From the NCBI GenBank assembly GCA_029260985.1, contig JAJDCE010000100.1, positions 1 through 17,052 of the forward strand: a stretch of DNA of 17,052 bases. Reading direction: 5' to 3'. This DNA is from Patescibacteria group bacterium (GTDB lineage: Bacteria; Patescibacteriota; Gracilibacteria; UM-FILTER-43-11). The notes beneath the pieces were generated by a model. The model saw only the letters and a program-made list of their open reading frames with translations. It had not been told where the DNA came from and did not search any database. Positions within the stretch are counted from its first letter, which is position 1. Each line of letters opens with the position of its first letter. Below are positions 1-6,355 of this stretch, piece by piece. The position numbers were made by a program, and so were the translations under genes.

Positions 1-699
1 GAAATGCTCTACGAATGCAAAGGAATTGTAGATTTAAAATTCGGTAAGTTCTGCAACCTCACTTATCAATGCGATAACATGATTTACTGCGATAATTGCC
101 AGGGTTGCAGTGACTGCTTTGGCTGTATGGGGCTAAAAAAACAGACTTATTGCATTTTAAACAAAAAATATAGCGCGGATGAATATAAAAAACTTGTCAC
201 CAAAATCATCGAACACATGAAAAAAACGGGGGAATATGGTGAGTTTTTCCCAATTGAATTATCCCCATTCGGTTATAACGAAACCAAAGCACAGGAATTC
301 TATCCGCTTACAAAAGAAGAGGCTAAAAAGCTGGGATGGAAATGGTCTGACTTCGAATCTCCAATGCCAAAAGACATCAAGATCATCCCTGCCGACCGTT
401 TACCTGAAAACATCAAGGATGTGCCAGACGATATTCTGAATTGGGCGGTTGAATGTGAAGAAGTAAAAAAACCATTCAAGATCATCCCACGGGAACTCAA
501 ATTTTATCGCACCAAAGGTTTGCCCATTCCGCATCTGTCACCAAAAACCCGCCACCAAAGAAGAGCTCTTCTTCAAAACCCACGCAAGCTTTACGGCCGT
601 AAATGCGATAAATGCCAGTCCGACATCCAGACCACATATTCCCTGGACCGACCTGAAACTGTATACTGTGAGCCATGTTATCTAAAGGAGGTTTACTAA
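1..699 (+). CDS. Cys-rich zinc-ribbon/repeat protein, copy A (5' truncated)
   Basis: This is the last 232 codons of a family member that enters from the left edge; the frame is open from base 1 and the real start is outside. What remains is the end of the second Cys-repeat module, the conserved GEYGEFFP / YNET / GWKW linker, and the C-terminal ribbon pair. Fragment cysteines 6, 18, 24, 30, 33, 36, 39 and 42 all lie in one 3-residue register and lead into the CFGC cap and a NKKYSADEYKKL segment. The first C-terminal ribbon has lost its metal ligands (CEEV... and SPKTRH in place of two CxxC pairs). The last ribbon is intact (CDKC...YCEPC). The protein ends in LKEVY, whose codons also form the Shine-Dalgarno of copy B, and its TAA overlaps the next ATG by one base. 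Function is unknown; a structural or metal-binding role is inference. Confidence 0.93.
   Translation, partial: EMLYECKGIVDLKFGKFCNLTYQCDNMIYCDNCQGCSDCFGCMGLKKQTYCILNKKYSADEYKKLVTKIIEHMKKTGEYGEFFPIELSPFGYNETKAQEFYPLTKEEAKKLGWKWSDFESPMPKDIKIIPADRLPENIKDVPDDILNWAVECEEVKKPFKIIPRELKFYRTKGLPIPHLSPKTRHQRRALLQNPRKLYGRKCDKCQSDIQTTYSLDRPETVYCEPCYLKEVY
684..691 (+). promoter_or_regulatory. Strong Shine-Dalgarno of copy B inside the end of copy A
   Basis: AAAGGAGG lies 7 bases before the ATG at 699. It is read at the same time as the Lys-Glu codons of the LKEVY tail of copy A. It decides the start of copy B in favour of the in-frame ATG at 675, which would put the ribosome site inside the gene and add eight non-conserved residues. 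Confidence 0.85.
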
Positions 700-2333
700 T
701 GTCAAACTGCAAGAAATGTTCACAGATTTTTGAGGTTTCCGATGACGATCGGAAGTTTTACGAAAAAATCGATATATCTGAACCGTCACTTTGTCCAAAT
801 TGCCGTATGCAGAGGCGTTTTATGTTCAGAAATTTCTTTAATCTTTATCATAGAAAATGTGACTTAACCGGCAAGCAGATACTTTCTATGTACGATGGGA
901 ATGCGCCATTTCCAGTTTTCGATATGCATGAATGGTGGGGGGATAAATGGAATCCGTTGGATTTTGGTAAGGACGTAGATTTTAATCGCCCTGTTTTTGA
1001 GCAGCTGAAAGAATTGCACAACAATGTTCCACGTATGAGTATTGTAAACCAGCAATGCGAAAATACTGATTATTGCAATCTTTCATACAGTAGCCGTAAT
1101 TGCTATTTAGTATTTGGAAATGTGTTTAATGAGGATTGTTGTTACGGCCATATTATATGGCAGTCAAAAAATTGTTTTGATTGTTTATACACTTACCGCT
1201 CAGAGTATTGTTACGAATGTATTGATTGTGTTCAGTGTTATAATCTGGCATTTTCTCAAAGTAGTGAAAATAGTTCAGATTCCAAATTTCTTGTAGACTG
1301 CACAGGATGTAGGAATTGTTTTGGTTGTGTGGGGCTAAAAAATAAGGAATATCATATATTCAACAAATCATATAAAAAAGAGGAATATGAAGCAAAAATA
1401 AAAGAGTTTAACAGTGGCGACATTAATTTAATCCAAGTTGCAAAAAAGCGTGTCCAGGAATTAATTGGTAAACATATTGTGAAACATTTTCATGGTATAA
1501 ATTGCGAAAATGTTACAGGTGATTATTTGTATAACTGCAAAAACACTTTTGATTCTTATGATGCAAAAAATTGTGAAGACATCCGATATTGCGCAACTGC
1601 AGAAAGCTTTAGCAATTCTTATGACTGTAACTATAGCCCGAATACATCAGAATGGTCATATAATAATGTGGCAATAACTGGTTATCAGATAAAAAACTGC
1701 CATAATTGCACAGGTAACTGTGGCAATCTTGATTATTGCGACAATTGTTACAGTTGTCGTGATTGTTTTGGTTGCGTGAGCCTAAAAAATAAACAATTTT
1801 GCATTTTTAATAAACAATATTCAAAAGAGGAATATTCCAAGTTGCGTGATCAGGTTATAAAATATATGAAGCAAACTAATGAGTGGGGTGAATTTTTTCC
1901 ATCAGAGTTAAGCCCATTCGCTTACAACGAAACAATGGCAATGGAATATTTTCCCTTAGAAAAAGAACAAGTAATTTCCCAAGGATATAGATGGAAATTA
2001 GAAGACAAAAAAGATTATCAGGAGCAAACTTACGAAATACCTGATGATATTGCTGAAGTGGAAGATGACATAGCTAAGGAAATTTTAGTATGTGAAGAAT
2101 GCAGGAAAAATTACAAAATTACACCGCAGGAACTAGCTTTTTATCGTGAACATAACTTGCCTATCCCGCGGAATTGCTTTTTCTGTCGGCATAAAAAGCG
2201 CATGGCCCTAAAAAACCCTCGTAATCTTTGGAGCCGTAAATGTGATAAATGCCAATCCGACATCCAGACAACCTATTCTCCTGATCGACCGGAAAAGGTA
2301 TACTGTGAGCCGTGCTACCTGTCAGATGTATAG
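699..2333 (+). CDS. Cys-rich zinc-ribbon/repeat protein, copy B (544 aa)
   Basis: Complete family member with about 42 Cys in 544 residues. The N-terminal ribbon is C4/C7/C32/C35 and resembles the probable zinc-ribbon family zf-trcl (from memory). The second N-terminal ribbon is degenerate: C54 is kept, CxxC has become CDLTG, and the second pair is gone (VFDMHEW). Repeat module 1 spans about residues 120-210 with Cys at 120, 126, 135, 147, 159, 162, 171, 174, 177, 180, 201, 204, 207 and 210, all multiples of three; C148 is the only exception. Module 2 follows, with the same pattern and one register shift. Both C-terminal ribbons are complete (C465/C468/C493/C496 and C515/C518/C536/C539), which only copy E shares. 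No signal peptide or membrane segment is visible, so it is probably cytoplasmic. The start at 699 is set by the Shine-Dalgarno and the conserved MSNCKKC N terminus. It ends LSDV rather than LKEVY. Confidence 0.94.
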   Translation: MSNCKKCSQIFEVSDDDRKFYEKIDISEPSLCPNCRMQRRFMFRNFFNLYHRKCDLTGKQILSMYDGNAPFPVFDMHEWWGDKWNPLDFGKDVDFNRPVFEQLKELHNNVPRMSIVNQQCENTDYCNLSYSSRNCYLVFGNVFNEDCCYGHIIWQSKNCFDCLYTYRSEYCYECIDCVQCYNLAFSQSSENSSDSKFLVDCTGCRNCFGCVGLKNKEYHIFNKSYKKEEYEAKIKEFNSGDINLIQVAKKRVQELIGKHIVKHFHGINCENVTGDYLYNCKNTFDSYDAKNCEDIRYCATAESFSNSYDCNYSPNTSEWSYNNVAITGYQIKNCHNCTGNCGNLDYCDNCYSCRDCFGCVSLKNKQFCIFNKQYSKEEYSKLRDQVIKYMKQTNEWGEFFPSELSPFAYNETMAMEYFPLEKEQVISQGYRWKLEDKKDYQEQTYEIPDDIAEVEDDIAKEILVCEECRKNYKITPQELAFYREHNLPIPRNCFFCRHKKRMALKNPRNLWSRKCDKCQSDIQTTYSPDRPEKVYCEPCYLSDV

Positions 2334-2357
2334 GCGGATTTAAAAGAGGTCTACTGA
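2334..2357 (+). other. Relic of a second gene tail carrying the Shine-Dalgarno for copy C
   Basis: Directly after the TAG of copy B, and in the same frame, the bases read Ala-Asp-Leu-Lys-Glu-Val-Tyr-stop, which is the usual family C-terminal tail. The TGA of this relic overlaps the ATG of copy C (TGATG), and AAAAGAGG within it serves as the ribosome site 7 bases before that ATG. The first 15 bases (with the preceding G), GGCGGATTTAAAAGA, recur after copy D at 5692-5706. The simplest reading is a recombination scar kept because the next gene needs its initiation site. Confidence 0.7.
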
Positions 2358-4042
2358 TGTCAAACTGTAAACAATGCTCACAGGATTTTGAGATTACCGA
2401 TAGAGATCGGAAGTTTTACGATAGAATTAGTCCTGAGTTTGGCGGAAAAAAATATTCTATTCCCGAACCCACACTTTGCCCGGAGTGTCGTCAGCAGCGA
2501 CGTTTGGCGTTTTGCAATGAAAGCAATTTATATCCAGCGGAGTGTAACCTTTGTAAGGAAAGGGCTATGACTGAACATCCACCGCATGCGAATCAGCCGA
2601 TTTACTGTCGGGAGTGTTGGCACAGCGATAAATGGGATGCACATGATTATGGTTGTGATTTCGACTTCAATCGACCGTTTTTTGAGCAACTTCATGAATT
2701 AAAACGAAAAACCCCATCACCTGCGCTTACTCAGGATGGTACTATTATCAATTCCGATTATGTGCACTACACCGGTTCTTGTAAGAATTGCTACCTGATT
2801 ATGCACGCCACTTTTTGCGAAGACTGTTATTACGGCTACGGATTCAAAAAAGTTAAAAAATGTGTGGACGGTTTTTATAATCTCCGTTCAGAGTTTTGTT
2901 ATGACTGTATTGATGTCCACACTTGTCATGACTTGGTCGGATGCCAGGATTGTATCAATTGTTCATCCAGTAAATTTTTAAGAGACTGCGTAGGCTGCCA
3001 GGATTGTTTTTTGTGTGTCGGTTTGCGCAATAAAAAATATTGTTTTGAAAATAAACAGTTCACCAAAGAAGAGTATCAACAAAAAATAGCCTCAATGGAC
3101 ATTGGCTCATTTGAAACCTATCAGCGTTGTATGAAAAAAAGACAAGTACTTGAACTGGAACATCCATTTAAAGCAACAAATAATCGTAATACTGAAAATT
3201 CATTCGGTGATCACCTTATTAATTGTAAAGATGTCCAATATTGCTTTGATTGCGAAGATGCTGAAAAAATCAAATATTGTTATCAGGTAGTGATTGGGGC
3301 AAAAAATAACTACGATATTTATCAATATGGTGAAAATCTGCAGGAGTCGTATGAATGTGCCATTGTAGGAGCGGATGCCTATCACTTACTTTTTACGATG
3401 GATGGCCATCTGGGCAGCTCCGATCTTACCTATTGCATGTACATGGAAACTTCGAAAAATTGTTTTGGCTGCGTCAATATGAATCGCGCGAGCTATTGCA
3501 TCTTTAATAAGCAGTACACCAAAGAGGAATACGAAACGCTCGTTCCGCGCATTATTGAACACATGCGCTCAACAGGAGAGTGGGGTGAATTTTTTTCTTC
3601 CGATATTTCCCTTTTTGGTTACAATAAAACTACCGCCCAGATGTACTATCCACTTACGAAAGATGAAGTCATTGCCAAAGGCTGGAAATGGGATGACTAC
3701 GAACCCGAAGTAAAGGCAGAAAAAGTAATTGCTGCAGATCGTCTACCTGACAATATTAATGAGATACCCGATGACATTTTAAATTGGGCTGTTGAATGTG
3801 AGGTTACAAAAAAACCATTCAAAATCGTAGAGCAGGAATTAAGATTTTACCGAGAGAAAAAACTGCCAATTCCAAGGCGCAGTCCAGACCAACGGCATTT
3901 AGATAGATTTTACAAAAGAAATCCCCGCAAGTTCTGGGATCGCAAATGCGCCAAGTGTAACACAGACATCCAAACCACCTATTCACCCGACCGACCTGAA
4001 ACGGTATACTGCGATAGCTGTTATCTAAAAAAAATCTACTGA
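2357..4042 (+). CDS. Cys-rich zinc-ribbon/repeat protein, copy C (561 aa)
   Basis: Complete family member. The first ribbon (C4/C7/C41/C44) carries a 9-residue insertion (SPEFGGKKY region) shared only with copy G. The second N-terminal ribbon is complete (C63/C66/C84/C87: CNLC and YCREC). Module 1 has 15 Cys, all in one 3-residue register, including CKNCYL, CEDC, CQDCINC and CVGCQDCFLC. Module 2 ends in the CFGC cap. The first C-terminal ribbon is lost (CEVTKKPFKI; RRSPDQRH), and the last is intact (C531/C534/C552/C555). ATG 2357 is chosen over the in-frame 2312 because it gives the conserved MSNCKQC start and is preceded by AAGAGG. The tail is LKKIY; the change removes the Shine-Dalgarno for copy D, so copy D probably depends on coupling through the TGATG overlap. 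Function is unknown. Confidence 0.94.
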   Translation: MSNCKQCSQDFEITDRDRKFYDRISPEFGGKKYSIPEPTLCPECRQQRRLAFCNESNLYPAECNLCKERAMTEHPPHANQPIYCRECWHSDKWDAHDYGCDFDFNRPFFEQLHELKRKTPSPALTQDGTIINSDYVHYTGSCKNCYLIMHATFCEDCYYGYGFKKVKKCVDGFYNLRSEFCYDCIDVHTCHDLVGCQDCINCSSSKFLRDCVGCQDCFLCVGLRNKKYCFENKQFTKEEYQQKIASMDIGSFETYQRCMKKRQVLELEHPFKATNNRNTENSFGDHLINCKDVQYCFDCEDAEKIKYCYQVVIGAKNNYDIYQYGENLQESYECAIVGADAYHLLFTMDGHLGSSDLTYCMYMETSKNCFGCVNMNRASYCIFNKQYTKEEYETLVPRIIEHMRSTGEWGEFFSSDISLFGYNKTTAQMYYPLTKDEVIAKGWKWDDYEPEVKAEKVIAADRLPDNINEIPDDILNWAVECEVTKKPFKIVEQELRFYREKKLPIPRRSPDQRHLDRFYKRNPRKFWDRKCAKCNTDIQTTYSPDRPETVYCDSCYLKKIY

Positions 4043-5691
4043 TGCCAAACTGCAAACAATGCAGCACTGGATTCGAAATAACCGACGACGATCGGAAGTT
4101 TTATGAAAAAATAAAAATTCCAGAGCCAACACATTGTCCAGATTGCAGAATGCAAAGACGCATGTCATTTAGAAATGAGAGAAAGCTCTATCAGCGGAAA
4201 TGTGATGTTACAGGAAAAGAAATTATCTCAGTATTTGCACCAGATAGCTGGGTTAAGGTATGCGATAAGGATCATTGGTTCAGCGATAAATTCGAGCCAA
4301 TGAATTATGGACGCGACTATGATTTCAACCGGCCATTTTTTGACCAGTTTAAGGATTTTATGAAAGAAGTCCCTTTTCCTTCTTTGCGCGTAGAGACATC
4401 TGAAAATTGCGATTTTAATACAGATATGAGTGACTGTTCAGATTGTTATTTATGTTCCCGAACCCACAAGTGCCAGGATATGCTTTACACTTATCGCGGT
4501 AACGCATCTTCATCCTGCGTGGATTGCTATCAGGCAGTTAAATCCGAACTTTTGTATGAATGTGTTGAGTGTATAAATTGTTATAACGGTAAGTACCTTT
4601 TCTTTTGCAGTGATTGCAGCGACTCCGCTTTTTTGATTGATTGTCGTGGATGTAGAGATTGCTTTATGTGTACAAACCTGCGTAAAAAGCAGTACTGCTT
4701 TATGAATGAACAGTTAACGAAAGAAGAGTATTTTAAAAAGATGGAAGAATTTGATTTCAGTTCCTATAACCACGTTCAAAAAGCATTTAAACTATTCAAA
4801 GATATTAAACTAAAAGCAATTCATCGTGATTTGATAATGGTAAATACTGAAGACTCTGTTGGTGATAATCTTTACGACTGCAAGAATTGTTACATGTGCT
4901 TTGGTGTTAAATTCGCTCAGGATTGTAGGTATTTATGGGATGTGATGAAGTACAAAGACTCTGCAGACGCATATAGTGGAGGACGTGATAGTGAGCTTTG
5001 TTACGAGACCACTTCAGTTTCTGCCTGTTACAATACTAAATTCTGTTTACGTGTAACATATTCCAGCGACGTCAGTTATTCTATGTTCTGCAGAACCTGT
5101 GAAAGTTGTTTTGGTTGTATTGGCCTCAAGCACAAGAAGTTTTGCATTTTTAACAAGCAATACACAGAAGAGGAATACAAAGCGCTTCTTCCAAAGATCA
5201 TCGAACATAAGAAAAATGCTGGTGAATGGGGAGAATTTTTCCCAATTACACTTTCCCCATACGCGTATAACGAAACTACAGCTCACGAATATTTTCCTAA
5301 GCAGAAAAATGAAGTGGAAAGTGCAGGATGGCATTGGCGGAATGATGAGACAGAAATTCCGAACGTAGAAAAGATAATTCCAGCCGATAAACTCCCAGGC
5401 AATATAAAAGACATACCAGATGATGTATTAAATTGGGCTATTAAGTGCGAGGTAACCAACAGGCCATTTAAGATCACAGCCCAGGAACTTAATTATTATC
5501 GTGCTAATAAACTTCCTATGCCACATCTGCATCCGGATGAGCGGCATAAAAGGAGATTAGAATTCAAAAGGCCGCCAAAGCTATTTGACCGGAATTGTGC
5601 TAAGTGCCAAAAAGAAATCAAAACCCCATACTCTCAGGACCGTCCTGAGGTTGTGTACTGTGAGGAATGTTACTTGTCCGACGTGTATTAA
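4042..5691 (+). CDS. Cys-rich zinc-ribbon/repeat protein, copy D (549 aa)
   Basis: Complete family member and last of the first block. The first ribbon is intact (C4/C7/C32/C35), the second N-terminal ribbon is degenerate (CDVTG at 54-58; only C74 at the far side), the first C-terminal ribbon is degenerate (C469-T472; HLHPDERH) and the last is intact (C519/C522/C540/C543). Module 1 (about 120-210) has 16 Cys, every one in the same 3-residue register, the clearest case in the window. Module 2 (about 268-359) has 11 Cys in two runs of constant register separated by one shift. Each module closes with the CF(M/G)C cap and an (I/M)N(K/E)QxTxEEY segment. The start overlaps the TGA of copy C by one base and has no visible Shine-Dalgarno. 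The tail is LSDVY, followed by the same relic sequence as after copy B. Confidence 0.94.
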   Translation: MPNCKQCSTGFEITDDDRKFYEKIKIPEPTHCPDCRMQRRMSFRNERKLYQRKCDVTGKEIISVFAPDSWVKVCDKDHWFSDKFEPMNYGRDYDFNRPFFDQFKDFMKEVPFPSLRVETSENCDFNTDMSDCSDCYLCSRTHKCQDMLYTYRGNASSSCVDCYQAVKSELLYECVECINCYNGKYLFFCSDCSDSAFLIDCRGCRDCFMCTNLRKKQYCFMNEQLTKEEYFKKMEEFDFSSYNHVQKAFKLFKDIKLKAIHRDLIMVNTEDSVGDNLYDCKNCYMCFGVKFAQDCRYLWDVMKYKDSADAYSGGRDSELCYETTSVSACYNTKFCLRVTYSSDVSYSMFCRTCESCFGCIGLKHKKFCIFNKQYTEEEYKALLPKIIEHKKNAGEWGEFFPITLSPYAYNETTAHEYFPKQKNEVESAGWHWRNDETEIPNVEKIIPADKLPGNIKDIPDDVLNWAIKCEVTNRPFKITAQELNYYRANKLPMPHLHPDERHKRRLEFKRPPKLFDRNCAKCQKEIKTPYSQDRPEVVYCEECYLSDVY

Positions 5692-5716
5692 GGCGGATTT
5701 AAAAGAAGTTTATTAA
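5692..5716 (+). other. Second tail relic, orphaned before the ORF6N gene
   Basis: After the TAA of copy D the bases again encode Ala-Asp-Leu-Lys-Glu-Val-Tyr-stop (frame starting at 5693), beginning with the same 15 bases as the relic after copy B. Here no family start codon follows: where ATG is expected (5717) the sequence is TTG, already antisense to the 3' end of the ORF6N gene. The relic TAA shares two bases with that gene's stop. A family gene or its start appears to have been replaced here. Confidence 0.65.
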
Positions 5717-6267
5717 TTGAGATCAAACCCAATTTTCTTCCTTTCTTTATCCATGGGTTTTGCTAGCTTCTCAATTACATCCCATACACGTTTGAACTCA
5801 CGGTTTGTCTGGTTTGAGTGTTTGAGTAGAAATGACTTTAACTCAGCCAGCCCTTTACTTATTTCTTTGTGACTGGCCAAAACTTGTCGCATACGAATAA
5901 AAGCTCGAACGATTTCAACACTTACCTTGATAGCACGCTTGCTTTTTAATAAATTAGCCGCCATAGCGACACCATGTTCCGTGAAAGCCATTGGTAATTT
6001 GCGACGGCCACCCCAATCTGAACTTGAAGTCGCAAATTGCGACTTCAAAGTATTCCACTCTTCATCGGTAAGCTGAAAAACAAAATCTTCAGGAAAACGA
6101 TCTTTGTTACGACGCAATTGTTCATTTAAGCGCTTTGTTTTAACTCCGTAAAGCTTTGCCAGATCTTCATCCAGCATTACTTTTTTGTTGCGGAGAAAAT
6201 ATATCATCCCTTCAATTCTTTCTAAGGGTACAATTGATTCAGATTCTTTATTATTCATAAAATTCAT
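5713..6267 (-). CDS. ORF6N-domain protein (184 aa)
   Basis: An ORF6N-type protein, a phage-associated DNA-binding or antirepressor-like family related to KilA-N and Rha proteins. Family hallmarks are visible: an N-terminal segment IYFLRNKKVMLDEDLAKLYG (about 23-42), LNEQLRRN, FPEDFVFQLTDEEW, SQFATSS, GRRKLPMAFTEHGVAMAA and a following helix VSVEIVRAFIRMR. A charged C-terminal helix (about 130-175) follows, giving the usual full length. The start is ATG 6267 or ATG 6258; neither has a Shine-Dalgarno. I take 6267 because it lies about 16 bases after the predicted transcription start. It interrupts the same-strand Cys-rich array on the opposite strand and is convergent with copy D. These genes are commonly carried by mobile elements, so transfer into the array is likely, but no ends, integrase or target duplication are visible. 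Confidence 0.88.
   Translation of the reverse strand: MNFMNNKESESIVPLERIEGMIYFLRNKKVMLDEDLAKLYGVKTKRLNEQLRRNKDRFPEDFVFQLTDEEWNTLKSQFATSSSDWGGRRKLPMAFTEHGVAMAANLLKSKRAIKVSVEIVRAFIRMRQVLASHKEISKGLAELKSFLLKHSNQTNREFKRVWDVIEKLAKPMDKERKKIGFDLN
6024..6048. repeat. Perfect 25-nt palindrome inside the ORF6N gene
   Basis: The arms TTGAAGTCGCAA (6024-6035) and TTGCGACTTCAA (6037-6048) are exact reverse complements around a single central base. They fall on the codons for the conserved LKSQFATS stretch of the ORF6N protein. Confidence 0.9.
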
Positions 6268-6290
6268 TTATTACACTACAAATCAAATCT

Positions 6291-6319
6291 ATTTTAGTAA
6301 ACATTTGTTCACTAGTCAA
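6291..6319 (-). promoter_or_regulatory. Promoter of the ORF6N gene
   Basis: Reading the minus strand: -35 TTGACT (6314-6319), a 17-base spacer, and -10 TAAAAT (6291-6296). The predicted transcription start is near 6284, about 16 bases before the ATG at 6267. Confidence 0.6.
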
Positions 6320-6335
6320 AGATAAAAGATATAGA
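6308..6335 (+). promoter_or_regulatory. Possible promoter of the E-F-G-H block
   Basis: A weak match, TTCACT (6308-6313), 16 bases, TATAGA (6330-6335), overlaps the -35 box of the divergent ORF6N promoter. A promoter is needed somewhere in 6268-6355 because copy E has no upstream same-strand gene. The exact boxes are uncertain. No Shine-Dalgarno precedes the ATG at 6356. Confidence 0.35.
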
Positions 6336-6355
6336 TAGACTTCAAACTAAGAATC

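Noticed and set aside
675..698. Upstream in-frame starts for copies B, C, F, G and H (675, 2312, 7981, 9627, 11321)
   Set aside because: They add non-conserved residues read from the previous gene's tail; the internal ATG gives the family M(P/S)xCKQC N terminus and the stop/start overlap or correct Shine-Dalgarno spacing.
699..2333. Metallothionein-type assignment
   Set aside because: The Cys density is high but the proteins are about 550 residues, rich in aromatics, with ordered modules and ribbons; metallothioneins are short and lack aromatics.
4040..4044. UGA recoded as glycine, as in some Patescibacteria
   Set aside because: Copies C, F and G end in TGA at the conserved C-terminal position, with TGATG overlaps onto the next start, so TGA is a stop here.
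5047..5334. 95-codon minus-strand reading frame in copy D
   Set aside because: It lies wholly inside a strongly conserved gene, has no ribosome site or family resemblance, and similar antisense frames occur in other copies over the same low-stop codon patterns.
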